Shown: in pieces, positions 43,982 to 51,200 of the stretch | How positions within the stretch are numbered: position 1 is the first letter of the stretch | Layout: each line of letters begins with the position of its first letter | Source of the DNA: Thalassobacillus devorans | GTDB lineage: Bacteria > Bacillota > Bacilli > Bacillales > Halobacillaceae | Direction: 5' to 3' | Length of the DNA stretch: 64,000 bases | NCBI RefSeq assembly: GCF_900176565.1 | Contig: NZ_FXEH01000006.1 | Span: 496,001-560,000, forward strand | The notes under the pieces: model-generated | Databases searched by the model: none | Told to the model about the DNA's origin: nothing | What the model saw: the letters and a program-made list of their open reading frames with translations, nothing else | Translations under genes and position numbers: made by a program

Positions 43982-44320
43982 GGAGAGGTTGTTGTTAAAA
44001 AAGCGCGAGCGTGTCCTCAATGATGACTTATAAGGACAGGTTAGCCTTGTCCAAGCAAAAAGTTGTCCGAAATGGGGGCAAATAAGGACAGGTTAGCGCC
44101 GGTAAAGGAAAAAGTTGTCCGAATAGGGGGCAAATAAGGACAGGTTAGCCCGGGAAAAGGCAAAAGTTGTCCAAAAGAGGGTAAATAAGGACAGGTTAGC
44201 CCGGGAAGAAGCAAAAGTTGTCCAAAAAGAGGGTAAATAAGGACAGGTTAGTCCCTGGAAAAGCAAAATTTGTCCTTAAAGAAGGCTAATAATGCCAGGT
44301 TAGCTCTGGCAAAGCAAGCA
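43982..44320 (+). repeat. Family B 52-bp tandem array 6 (7 units)
   Basis: Units start at 43982, 44034, 44086, 44138, 44189, 44241 and 44293. All steps are 52 except one of 51. The first unit (GTTGTTGTTAAAAAAG) is the shared leader type. Inner units carry GGGAAAAGGCAAAAGTTGTC or a close variant. Confidence 0.92.
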
Positions 44321-44324
44321 ATAC

Positions 44325-44360
44325 CTGCCCCATTGAGAGAATATTTACTTTTATGGGGCA
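44325..44360 (+). repeat. Family A hairpin repeat, copy 16 (short)
   Basis: CCTGCCCCAT and ATGGGGCA arms flank TGAGAGAATATTTACTTTT, followed by six T. It lies directly after array 6. Confidence 0.65.
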
Positions 44361-44439
44361 TTTTTTATGAGAGGAACTAGAGGAGTATCGTCGGGGGTGT
44401 AGAAATTAATAAACGAACTATTTATTAAGGAGGAACCTG

Positions 44440-44814
44440 ATGATTAATCAACTCGGACAAGTGATGGTGTATGTCAATGATCAGGATAAGGCAGTCAGTT
44501 TCAGGACGGAGAAAATTGGGTTTCGGGTGATTGCGGATGAAAGTAATGGGGACATGAGGTGGATTGAGATGGCGCCAGCAGAAGGCGCGGGGTCAAGCAT
44601 TGTTCTTCATGATAAACAATTGATTGCAAAAATGTATCCTGACATGAATCTCGACACGCCGTCTTTAATGTTTTTTTCGGATAACCTCGATCAGTTACAT
44701 AAGGACTTATCCGGTAAAAATATGACGGTCGGGGAAATTGTTGAGATGCCTTCTGGAAGCGTGTTTAATTTTGCCGACGAGGAAGAGAATTATTTTGCTG
44801 TGATGGAAAAGTGA
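44440..44814 (+). CDS. VOC family protein
   Basis: The 124-residue single-domain protein reads QLGQVMVYVNDQDKAVSF, then KIGFRVIADES, with RWIEMAPAEGAG and FNFADEEENYFAV at the end. This is a glyoxalase-fold extradiol/bleomycin-type family, with the late FxD.E...F block typical of YdhE-like VOC proteins of Bacilli. Metal ligands are only partly clear. ATG 44440 follows AAGGAGGAACCTG. A terminator at 44831 closes the unit. Confidence 0.8.
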   Translation: MINQLGQVMVYVNDQDKAVSFRTEKIGFRVIADESNGDMRWIEMAPAEGAGSSIVLHDKQLIAKMYPDMNLDTPSLMFFSDNLDQLHKDLSGKNMTVGEIVEMPSGSVFNFADEEENYFAVMEK

Positions 44815-44830
44815 AGAGGATGAAGAGGTA

Positions 44831-44869
44831 AGAGTCTGGCAGGCATTGGTGTTAGTCAGACTCTTTTTT
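44831..44869. terminator. Terminator between converging genes
   Basis: AGAGTCTG and CAGACTCT arms are followed by six T. It ends the VOC gene and faces the minus-strand membrane protein. Confidence 0.8.
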
Positions 44870-45140
44870 ATTGAAAATAAATGGTTGCCCACACCATTCC
44901 TCCTATAATGAAGGTGGTTATAAGCGTAGCCTTGCCAATCCACAACAGCCGATGGTTATCATCCGATCGCCGATGGAGCAAAGCGATATAGTCGGCGATT
45001 ATCCAAGTCGCCAGTGAAAACAAGACGATTCCTAAAACAGGAAAGGAGTCTTGTACATGAAGTTCAACAAAAGCATAGATAGCAAGTATTGCAAATGAAA
45101 AGTTTCCCAGAATGGTATAAATTAGTAACTTTTTATCCAA
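44868..45140 (-). CDS. Small membrane protein
   Basis: The 90-residue protein has three hydrophobic segments: LLIYTILGNFSFAILAIYAF, FPVLGIVLFSLATWIIADYI and TLITTFIIGGMVWATIYF. A charged HRRSDDNHR loop lies before the last one. No family was recognised. The start ATG at 45140 follows AGGCGAGTACC on the minus strand. Confidence 0.55.
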   Translation of the reverse strand: MDKKLLIYTILGNFSFAILAIYAFVELHVQDSFPVLGIVLFSLATWIIADYIALLHRRSDDNHRLLWIGKATLITTFIIGGMVWATIYFQ

Positions 45141-45318
45141 TGGTACTCGCCTCCACCGTTCATCATAGATTAATAAAGTATGTGGTGTTATGTAACAATA
45201 GTATAATTATGGCAAAAAATCCCTACTGTGACAATTAAGAATGGGAAAAAGTTGAAACGATTTAGTGAGTGGTTCGTAGAATGTATAACAGCAGAAACGG
45301 TTGGGAGATGATCTAGGG

Positions 45319-45516
45319 ATGTGGGACCGGTGGGAAGAAAAGAAGAAAAAGACGAGGAGAGCGCGGAAGAAGAAAGGTGATTATACGTTTTGGGATGGTT
45401 TCTTCGATCTTTTATTCTGGGTGCCTGAGTTATTGATTTTACCGCTCCGTCTGATTTTCTTTCTTTTCCGAGGCGTCGGAAAGCTGTTTAAGGATGCGTT
45501 TGATTTTATTCCGTGA
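45319..45516 (+). CDS. Small basic membrane-associated protein
   Basis: The product of about 65 residues begins MWDRWEEKKKKTRRARKKK, a very basic head. It continues with the hydrophobic FFDLLFWVPELLILPLRLIF and FLFRGVGKLF stretches. ATG 45319 is placed after GGGAGATGATC; TTG 45301 is an alternative. No family was recognised. It opens a run of three closely spaced small genes, probably one operon. Confidence 0.5.
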   Translation: MWDRWEEKKKKTRRARKKKGDYTFWDGFFDLLFWVPELLILPLRLIFFLFRGVGKLFKDAFDFIP

Positions 45517-45535
45517 AATGGGGGGGTGGTTTTGA

Positions 45536-45820
45536 ATGGTATTTGCCGTCCCAATTGGAGTGATTTTGGCAACTGTGTTCTTTGCTCACTTTTTGAGTGC
45601 TGGAAAGTCCGTGAAACGTAAATATGTCGTGTGGGGTACGACGGTATTATTCGTCATCGCACCCTTTTTGTCATTCCTTATTGGTATCATTTTTGCGAAC
45701 ATCGTAGGAGACGGGTTCGCCGGAGGAATGATGATGGCAGTATGTTTTGCGGTTATTTTTTTGATCGGGCTGGTCGTACTGTTGATGGGTATTGTTAAGA
45801 AGCAGGTAAGAAGCGAGTAA
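45536..45820 (+). CDS. Small membrane protein
   Basis: The 94-residue protein has three hydrophobic segments: VPIGVILATVFFAHFLSAG, VWGTTVLFVIAPFLSFLIG and the stretch around AVCFAVIFLIGLVVLLMGIV. Short basic KSVKRK and KKQVRSE pieces are present. It starts 20 bp after the previous gene, behind GGGGGGGTGG. No family was recognised. Confidence 0.55.
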   Translation: MVFAVPIGVILATVFFAHFLSAGKSVKRKYVVWGTTVLFVIAPFLSFLIGIIFANIVGDGFAGGMMMAVCFAVIFLIGLVVLLMGIVKKQVRSE

Positions 45821-45838
45821 ATATTGGAGGGACTATCG

Positions 45839-46126
45839 ATGATGTGGATAGCTTTAGGTATCGCTGCAGCAGGATTTTTTATTGGAGAAGGGCTGAAGAA
45901 TTTCAAAGAGCCTGATGGGAAAAGTCTGCTGGATGCGTTTGAAGATGAGGATCGGGCACATGAACTGATTCCTGAAAAAGATGTACATAATTTTATGGGG
46001 ATTTCTAAGAAGGATGCCAATGCTTTAAGACAAGAACATCCTGATATTCCGCACCTTTCAATTAATGGGAATGTTTACTTTCCAAAAGAAAAGCTGCGGG
46101 AGTGGCTGTTGAACTTAGCAAAATGA
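45839..46126 (+). CDS. Membrane-anchored protein with excisionase-like helix-turn-helix
   Basis: The start is ATG 45839 behind TTGGAGGGAC. The product of about 95 residues has one N-terminal membrane segment (MWIALGIAAAGFFIGEGL). A linker follows, then a C-terminal HTH-17/MerR-like domain: EKDVHNFMGISKKDANALRQ followed by PHLSINGNVYFPKEKLREWL. An excisionase-type domain on a membrane anchor is unusual. The arrangement suggests a structural or sensing role rather than recombination, but that is inference. Confidence 0.6.
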   Translation: MMWIALGIAAAGFFIGEGLKNFKEPDGKSLLDAFEDEDRAHELIPEKDVHNFMGISKKDANALRQEHPDIPHLSINGNVYFPKEKLREWLLNLAK

Positions 46127-46209
46127 GGGGGTTTTTAGAGTGGTAGGGGAACTTTCCAGGTGAGTGCCGTAAGTAGGAGTTAGCGAGATAACTGCAAGGA
46201 GGAATAGCG

Positions 46210-46587
46210 TTGTCATTAAAAGCAGGGGATACGATCACCTTCGAACGGACATTTACAAAAGAAGACGTGGAGTTATTTACGAATATTTCCGGGGATGAGG
46301 GCGTGCATCATTTAACCCCGGATGAGCAGGGGAGGCTTGTCGTGCAAGGATTACTTACGGCCACCCTTCCGACGAAAATCGGTGGAGATTATAACGTCCT
46401 CGCCCGGACGATGAACTTCGAGTTTATGAGGCCGGTATTTACCGGGGACACCATCGTTTGTGAAGCGACCATTGACAACTTTGAAAAGACAGAGAACAAT
46501 CGAACAGAGATTATGGCTTCCTTTTCCTGTACCAATCAAAAGGAAAAGGAAGTGCTGAAAGGGAATTTTGCTGGAGTTATTCTATAA
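46210..46587 (+). CDS. MaoC-like hotdog-fold dehydratase
   Basis: The 125-residue protein starts at TTG 46210 after AAGGAGGAATAGCG. It begins SLKAGDTITFERTFTKEDVE and continues with LFTNISGDEGVHHLTPDEQG, close to the MaoC hydratase motif, where Asp and His act on enoyl-CoA. Here the usual DxNPxH is changed to DEGVHH, so catalytic activity is uncertain. No fatty-acid genes are adjacent. Confidence 0.75.
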   Translation: MSLKAGDTITFERTFTKEDVELFTNISGDEGVHHLTPDEQGRLVVQGLLTATLPTKIGGDYNVLARTMNFEFMRPVFTGDTIVCEATIDNFEKTENNRTEIMASFSCTNQKEKEVLKGNFAGVIL

Positions 46588-46703
46588 AAAATATTATGGT
46601 TTGTTTTAGGTGGGGAGGTCTAAGCCCACAAATTTAGCCTGGAGTGATTGTGTTATTCTTGTGGTATAATATGAATAAATACTACTTATGTGGTGGTGGA
46701 TTC

Positions 46704-46955
46704 ATGAAAAAACTTGAAGGTAATGAGGCAAAATTATTCAAAGAAATTATTCAGGAAGATGAAATGATCGTTGAGGTTGATGGGAAAAATTATTATTTAT
46801 CGGTAATTGAAACCTCAGAAACAACAGTTAAAGAAGATGTGGAAATAGATCCTCATTTAAAGCAAAAGTTGCTACAAGCCAAAAAGGATATTATGGACGA
46901 AAATATATATTCAACTGAAGAAGTATTGGAATTGATTGATCAAGGTAAAGTTTAA
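46704..46955 (+). CDS. Antitoxin of a type II toxin-antitoxin pair
   Basis: The protein of about 83 residues starts at ATG 46704 with GGTGGTGG in front. It begins MKKLEGNEAKLFKEIIQED, has a short beta part (GKNYYLSVIE) and an acidic helical C-terminus (ILQAKKDIMDEN-like, EEVLELIDQGKV). Its stop codon touches the start of the toxin gene, as expected for a coupled antitoxin. An extended -10 (TGGTATAAT) lies at 46662-46670. The DNA-binding fold is not clear. Confidence 0.7.
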   Translation: MKKLEGNEAKLFKEIIQEDEMIVEVDGKNYYLSVIETSETTVKEDVEIDPHLKQKLLQAKKDIMDENIYSTEEVLELIDQGKV

Positions 46956-47234
46956 ATGGAAATAAAGTGGACAAAACAAGCTTTCCAGGCTTTTCAAAAT
47001 ATTAAAAGTAACCGTTTCACTTTGCAAGAGACTAAAGAATACAAAAAGAGATTAGTGAAAAAGATAGATAAAAAGATTCCTTTACTAGGCACAAGTATTC
47101 CAGTGCAAGACCACCATGGATGGGAAGGTAGCTATAAAGTAATTATCGATAACTTTGTAGTGTACTATTCTTTTTCACCTGACAAAAAGACATGCTATAT
47201 AGAATATTTTAAGCATTTTAGACAAGAAAAATAG
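46956..47234 (+). CDS. RelE/ParE-family toxin
   Basis: The 92-residue protein reads EIKWTKQAFQAFQNIKSN at the N-terminus and ends YKVIIDNFVVYYSF, CYIEYFKHFRQEK. This is the RelE/ParE toxin fold, with helices first and a beta-sheet carrying late basic or aromatic residues. RelE types cut mRNA in the ribosome and ParE types act on gyrase; the sequence does not decide which. It starts right after the antitoxin stop. A terminator follows at 47255. Confidence 0.8.
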   Translation: MEIKWTKQAFQAFQNIKSNRFTLQETKEYKKRLVKKIDKKIPLLGTSIPVQDHHGWEGSYKVIIDNFVVYYSFSPDKKTCYIEYFKHFRQEK

Positions 47235-47254
47235 CTTCACATAAGAATCAAAAG

Positions 47255-47296
47255 AAATGGTTTGCCCTTCCTAAACGGCTGGGGCAGACCATTTTT
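47255..47296. terminator. Terminator between converging genes
   Basis: AAATGGTTTGCCC and GGGGCAGACCATTT arms are followed by T on the plus strand. Confidence 0.8.
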
Positions 47297-47297
47297 A

Positions 47298-47606
47298 TTA
47301 TCGATCTCTTGATTGCAACAAAAATAGAAATGCAATCAGTGATGCAGGAATGTTATCTCGTTTTTTCCATTCTACTAAGTATCCGGGCATACGTTCGAAG
47401 CGATCGACCGCTTCTGTGGGAATGGCTCCCCGCTTGATGATCGCCCATGTTGCGCCATCCTGATCAGTAATGGTGAAATGGCCGATGACGGCATCACCCT
47501 CGGCGCTCCAGCGCCACTGGTCGTGCTCGATGTATTGTGTGATTTGCTTCCCTTTATTTTTCGTATCTTTCGTATAGGCCACGTAGTGCCCCTGCCTGTT
47601 CTGCAC
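47298..47606 (-). CDS. Hypothetical protein
   Basis: The protein of about 102 residues reads MQNRQGHYVAYTKDTKNKG from GTG 47606. Strands rich in Trp and charged residues follow (QWRWSAEGDAVIGHF, TWAIIKRGAIP). No family was recognised. The frame stays open further upstream into the end of the next minus-strand gene, so the real start may lie earlier. It is probably co-transcribed with the membrane protein at 47639-48112. Confidence 0.5.
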   Translation of the reverse strand: MQNRQGHYVAYTKDTKNKGKQITQYIEHDQWRWSAEGDAVIGHFTITDQDGATWAIIKRGAIPTEAVDRFERMPGYLVEWKKRDNIPASLIAFLFLLQSRDR

Positions 47607-47638
47607 GTAACCCCGCCACGAGAACCCACCTTTCTTTT

Positions 47639-48112
47639 CTACTTTATATAACAGGCTTCCGTTTTATCTTTTAATAGGAAATCAGCTGAACGCACGGTAT
47701 CAAACGACATAATAGCGGTGATACTTGTCAGAATTTTTTGTTTGAGGCCGACTTCTTCCTGAATTTCCCCATAAAGCTCGCCATCCATAGCAAATAAACC
47801 CGCCTGATAGGATTTCATCGGCTTTTGTCCGAGGTACATCCGGGCAGGAACGCATTCGTACGTGGCATTTGAGTCATCGGTTTCGAAATCGACTTCTGTC
47901 TGCTTGGCTTTTTGCCAGTCCAGATAGCCGGTCCGCAACAAACCGAGCCCGCTTATCGTAAAGATGGCGCTATACACGAGAGAAATAAGTATTCCGCTTG
48001 GGTTCATGGTAATGAAGCCGATGATAAAGATAAGAGCAATAAAAGATAAAGCAGCGCCTGTAATCAGTTGGCGCCTGGCGTCTTGAAAAATGAGTTCTTT
48101 TACTTGAGTCAT
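47639..48112 (-). CDS. Hypothetical membrane protein
   Basis: The 157-residue protein has two or three hydrophobic segments in its first half: LITGAALSFIALIFIIGFIT, then LISLVYSAIFTISGLGLL. A soluble C-terminal half contains ARMYLGQKPMKSYQAGLF. No family was recognised. The start ATG at 48112 follows AAGGAGGTAGATC on the minus strand. Only about 30 bp separate it from the next minus-strand gene. Confidence 0.55.
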   Translation of the reverse strand: MTQVKELIFQDARRQLITGAALSFIALIFIIGFITMNPSGILISLVYSAIFTISGLGLLRTGYLDWQKAKQTEVDFETDDSNATYECVPARMYLGQKPMKSYQAGLFAMDGELYGEIQEEVGLKQKILTSITAIMSFDTVRSADFLLKDKTEACYIK

Positions 48113-48193
48113 CCGATCTACCTCCTTACATAAGGTACGTTTGAAATTGGAAAAAGTTTCACTATCTATTGATGGAGGTGGATCTCATGATTC

Positions 48194-48385
48194 GGACAGG
48201 AAGAGGGCGGAAGAGCGTGAAGTTGTTCGAATTGGGGTGGTGTTCGGACAGGAAGAGGGGGAAAGAGCGTGAAGTTGTCCGAATTGGGGTGGTGTTTGGA
48301 CAGGAAGAGGGGAAAAGAGCGAGAAGTTGTCCGAAAAGGGGCGGTATTCGGACAGTATGAAGGAGAAAGAGCAGGAAGCTGTCCG
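48194..48385 (+). repeat. Family B 52-bp tandem array 7 (4 diverged units)
   Basis: Units start at 48194, 48246, 48298 and 48350, period 52. The unit has changed to GGACAGGAAGAGGGGGAAAG, ending GTGAAGTTGTCCG, but GGACA, TTGTCC and the spacing are kept. It lies in a 550-bp gap before the LPDTA protein. The rest of that gap (48400-48650) shows no recognised element. Confidence 0.88.
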
Positions 48386-48664
48386 GATGTGGTAATTATG
48401 TCTAAGAACCTGCGCGTTTGGCGCATATCATTTTCAAAGATTATTTGTATTATCAGTTATTCCTTGAAAATTATGTCATATTATGGATAATTAACCATAT
48501 AGCCTTCCTGGTGTTTCGACATCAGGAAAATGTCACCTTCTGAAAACTTAAAGGGGTTCTTTTCTTATGGTTCTGTGGCCCTTGATTAACAAACCGGTTC
48601 ACCTTTACAGTGCTGTTGTCAAACAACAATCATAAGCGATTATCTCTAGGAGGCGATTAAGAAG

Positions 48665-49120
48665 ATGGAAGTAAAAAAGTTATTATCCAGTACAATTTTA
48701 GTTTCCGCTTTAACTGTTGGAGGTTCTACGACAGTATTTGCTGACCACTCGGGAGATAGGAATTGCAGTGATTTTGATACCCAGCCGGAAGCGCAGGAAC
48801 ATATGGATGCTCATGAAGGGGATCCGGACGGCCTGGACCGTGACGGAGACGGCATCGCCTGTGAAAGTCTCCCAGGTGGGGACACGAACAGGAATGACAA
48901 CGGTAATGATTCTGCTTCTGAAACAGAAGATGGCTCCACGGAAGATGATACTACAGCTGAAGAAGAAACCAGCGATGAAGGTACCACGGAAGATACAGAA
49001 GAAGTGACAGAAGAACAGGGTGGAAAGCTTCCTGATACGGCAAGCCCACTTCCACTTGGCATTCTTGGCGGCCTTGGTGCCATGGCTCTCGGTGCGCTTG
49101 GAATGCGTAAGCGAAAATAA
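48665..49120 (+). CDS. LPDTA-type cell-wall-anchored protein with Excalibur domain
   Basis: The 151-residue secreted protein has a signal peptide (about residues 1-26). An Excalibur calcium-binding domain follows (NCSDFDTQPEAQEHMDAH, then DRDGDGIACE, residues about 33-67). A long acidic Ser/Thr/Glu/Asp linker comes next. The sorting signal is LPDTA (122-126), a hydrophobic helix and an MRKRK tail. LPDTA/LPDTS is the signal read by class D sortases in B. subtilis, and a sortase gene follows after 26 bp, so the pair is self-contained. ATG 48665 follows AGGAGGCGATTAAG. Confidence 0.85.
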   Translation: MEVKKLLSSTILVSALTVGGSTTVFADHSGDRNCSDFDTQPEAQEHMDAHEGDPDGLDRDGDGIACESLPGGDTNRNDNGNDSASETEDGSTEDDTTAEEETSDEGTTEDTEEVTEEQGGKLPDTASPLPLGILGGLGAMALGALGMRKRK

Positions 49121-49146
49121 GTCTGGTACCACGTTGGAGGGTGTAC

Positions 49147-49764
49147 ATGATTCGCAAATTTGCGATGGTACTTTTTGTGAGCGGCTTTATAATTTTCGCG
49201 TATAGCGGCTGGCAGTTTTACGAATCCAGGCAATCGGTGGAAGATATTCCACAGGATACAGAAGCCGGGACTCCAGATGAGCCAGTGGATAGTATAGAAA
49301 CCGGAAGTGTTGATCCGGTGACCCCGTCGATAGATCCGTCGACATTGAATTACAACATAGATAAAGGCGAAAAAGTGGCTGCTCTTGATATCCCTGGTAT
49401 CGGGAAGCGGTTTTCAACCTTTTGGGGCACCGATGACCAGACACTTGGCCAGGGAGTAGGCATGTACGTAAGCGAATGGACCACCGTCCCTAACCGGGAA
49501 GGCGGGCATACGGTACTTTCCGGTCATCGGGACACGGTATTTACCGGTTTAGGTGAACTGGGTGAAGGTGATACCCTGGAGCTTCAATATGACGGGGAAA
49601 CCTACACCTATGCGATTGAAAAAACGTGGATCACGGATGCCGATGATCGGTCGGTCATTGTCGAAAAAGACGAGCCGACGCTGACTTTGACGACTTGTTA
49701 TCCATTTGATTACATCGGTTATGCCCCGGATCGTTATATCGTCGAGGCTAAGCTGATAGAGTAG
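49147..49764 (+). CDS. Sortase (class D-like)
   Basis: The 205-residue transpeptidase has an N-terminal membrane anchor (residues about 5-21). It has the catalytic His127 in HTVLSGHRDTVFTGLGEL, Cys184 in TLTTCYPFDYIGY and Arg196 in APDRYIV. The pattern with TxTTCYPF and the LPDTA substrate just upstream fits class D. It would cut the LPDTA signal and link the Excalibur protein to the wall. ATG 49147 follows TTGGAGGG. A terminator at 49810 closes the two-gene operon. Confidence 0.9.
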   Translation: MIRKFAMVLFVSGFIIFAYSGWQFYESRQSVEDIPQDTEAGTPDEPVDSIETGSVDPVTPSIDPSTLNYNIDKGEKVAALDIPGIGKRFSTFWGTDDQTLGQGVGMYVSEWTTVPNREGGHTVLSGHRDTVFTGLGELGEGDTLELQYDGETYTYAIEKTWITDADDRSVIVEKDEPTLTLTTCYPFDYIGYAPDRYIVEAKLIE

Positions 49765-49809
49765 TATAGTTGTTGGTAGCGTGACTGGTTTTCAGAAGGT
49801 ATGAATGAA

Positions 49810-49844
49810 ACCCGGGCTTATGGCAGCCCGGGCTTTCTTTTTTT
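49810..49844 (+). terminator. Rho-independent terminator
   Basis: CCCGGGCT and AGCCCGGG arms are followed by CTTTCTTTTTTT, after the sortase gene. Confidence 0.9.
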
Positions 49845-49959
49845 AATGCACTATGAAAATAACCAAAGCAGCTTCTCTTTAATAGTAAATTAGGACAAGT
49901 TGATGTGAAAAAAGAAAAACACTTTAAATGAAAATCCTTGAATGAAGAAAGGGGATTCT

Positions 49960-50085
49960 ATGAATCAAGTAATCTCAGCCATTTACATATCGGTTTCTAT
50001 TTTACTTTTCACCTTAATAGGAATAGCGACATCTTTTCCTTACGTCAGCTTAAGTTATTCCCATAGCATAGTCTGCCATGGGTGA
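49960..50085 (+). CDS. Possible small membrane peptide
   Basis: A 41-residue frame starts at ATG 49960 behind AAAGGGGATTC. It has one hydrophobic segment (AIYISVSILLFTLIGIA) and ends CHG. The ribosome binding site is good and the length fits small membrane peptides. No family, antisense RNA or partner is clear. A single degenerate start of a family B unit (GGACAAGTT) lies at 49893. Confidence 0.35.
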   Translation: MNQVISAIYISVSILLFTLIGIATSFPYVSLSYSHSIVCHG

Positions 50086-50200
50086 CAATGGGGCTGGGTG
50101 TTTTTTATTTGGTGAAAAAAGAGACCTGACACAACAAAGCAGAAAATGACCGGAGAAGCAGGAAGGCTTTTGCTACCATGAAAGTAAGGGAGTGAGGGGC

Positions 50201-51052
50201 ATGACTTGGGTGGAGTCTTTACAAAAAGCGATTGACTACATGGAAGATTATTTACTGGAGGATATCTCTGTCTCATCTATTGCTGAACAAGCGAATGTTT
50301 CCGTCTTTCACTTTCAGAGAATTTTTTCTTTGTTGACGGATACCTCTGTAGGGGAATATCTGAGAAGACGACGGTTAACGTTAGCGGCAGAGGAATTGAA
50401 CCGGACAGAGTCGCGGATTATTGATATCGCCTATAAGTATGGCTACGACACTCCTGAGGCTTTCTCGAAGGCCTTCCGCAGACAACATGGTATTACCCCA
50501 AGCAAAGCAAGAACAAATTCGGGAAAGCTGCAATCTTATAACCGCCTGGTCATCCAGGTGAGTCTGAAGGGAGCAGAACCAATGCAATACAAAATGGTAG
50601 AAAAAGAGGAATTTCAAGTGGTTGGTCTCAATCGGGAGTTTTCCATCAATGATGAAGGTAACCTGAAAGGGATTCCGGAAATGTGGGATGATTTCAATGC
50701 AAAAGGTACAAGTGCAGGATTGGCTTCTTTGAATAATGGTCCGGTTGAAGGCCTGTTGGGCCTATGTGTCGATAAAAAAGATAACCACATGGACTATTGG
50801 ATTGCAGCTGCACATGACGGGGATATCCCGGAAGGATTTTCAAGCCTGGAGATTCCTGCTTCTAGATGGGCGGTTTTCGAAGTGCATGGTGCAATGCCAG
50901 ATGCGATGCCTAAAGTCTGGAAGCAGATCTTTTCGGAGTGGTTTCCATCCAGTGGTTATGAGCATGCAGGTACGCCTGAGATGGAAGTATATTTAGAAGG
51001 TAATCCTTTCTCTCCTGACTATTATTGTGAGATATGGATTCCGGTTAAATAG
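50201..51052 (+). CDS. AraC-family regulator with GyrI-like effector domain
   Basis: The protein of about 283 residues has an N-terminal AraC DNA-binding domain: two helix-turn-helix parts, SVSSIAEQANVSVFHFQRIF and IIDIAYKYGYDTPEAFSKAF. A C-terminal GyrI/BmrR-like ligand domain follows (from about residue 125, MVEKEEFQVVGLNREFSIND). The latter binds drug-like or other small molecules. ATG 50201 follows AGGGAGTGAGGGG. No target gene is directly adjacent on the same strand. Confidence 0.9.
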   Translation: MTWVESLQKAIDYMEDYLLEDISVSSIAEQANVSVFHFQRIFSLLTDTSVGEYLRRRRLTLAAEELNRTESRIIDIAYKYGYDTPEAFSKAFRRQHGITPSKARTNSGKLQSYNRLVIQVSLKGAEPMQYKMVEKEEFQVVGLNREFSINDEGNLKGIPEMWDDFNAKGTSAGLASLNNGPVEGLLGLCVDKKDNHMDYWIAAAHDGDIPEGFSSLEIPASRWAVFEVHGAMPDAMPKVWKQIFSEWFPSSGYEHAGTPEMEVYLEGNPFSPDYYCEIWIPVK

Positions 51053-51056
51053 GGTA

Positions 51057-51117
51057 ATCTCTCGGAACTGAGTCTTCCGCATAAGGGCAGGTTTGTGTAA
51101 GACTCAGTTTCGAGATA
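51057..51117 (+). repeat. Family C-like element forming a long hairpin (copy 4)
   Basis: CTCGGAACTGAGTCTT (51061-51076) and AAGACTCAGTTTCGAG (51099-51114) pair almost fully. The GAGTCTTCCG piece is the family C core. It lies between the two araC genes. Confidence 0.55.
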
Positions 51118-51200
51118 ATATGAAGCTACGGAATAAAGTTGCTTGCCATATTAAGGTGTATATTTAAGTTCAGATATATATTTTAAAAGGAGGAATTTGG

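Noticed and set aside
48169-48490. Open frames across the 48.2-48.5 kb region
   Set aside because: They run through the 52-bp repeat array, with low-complexity products and no proper start context.
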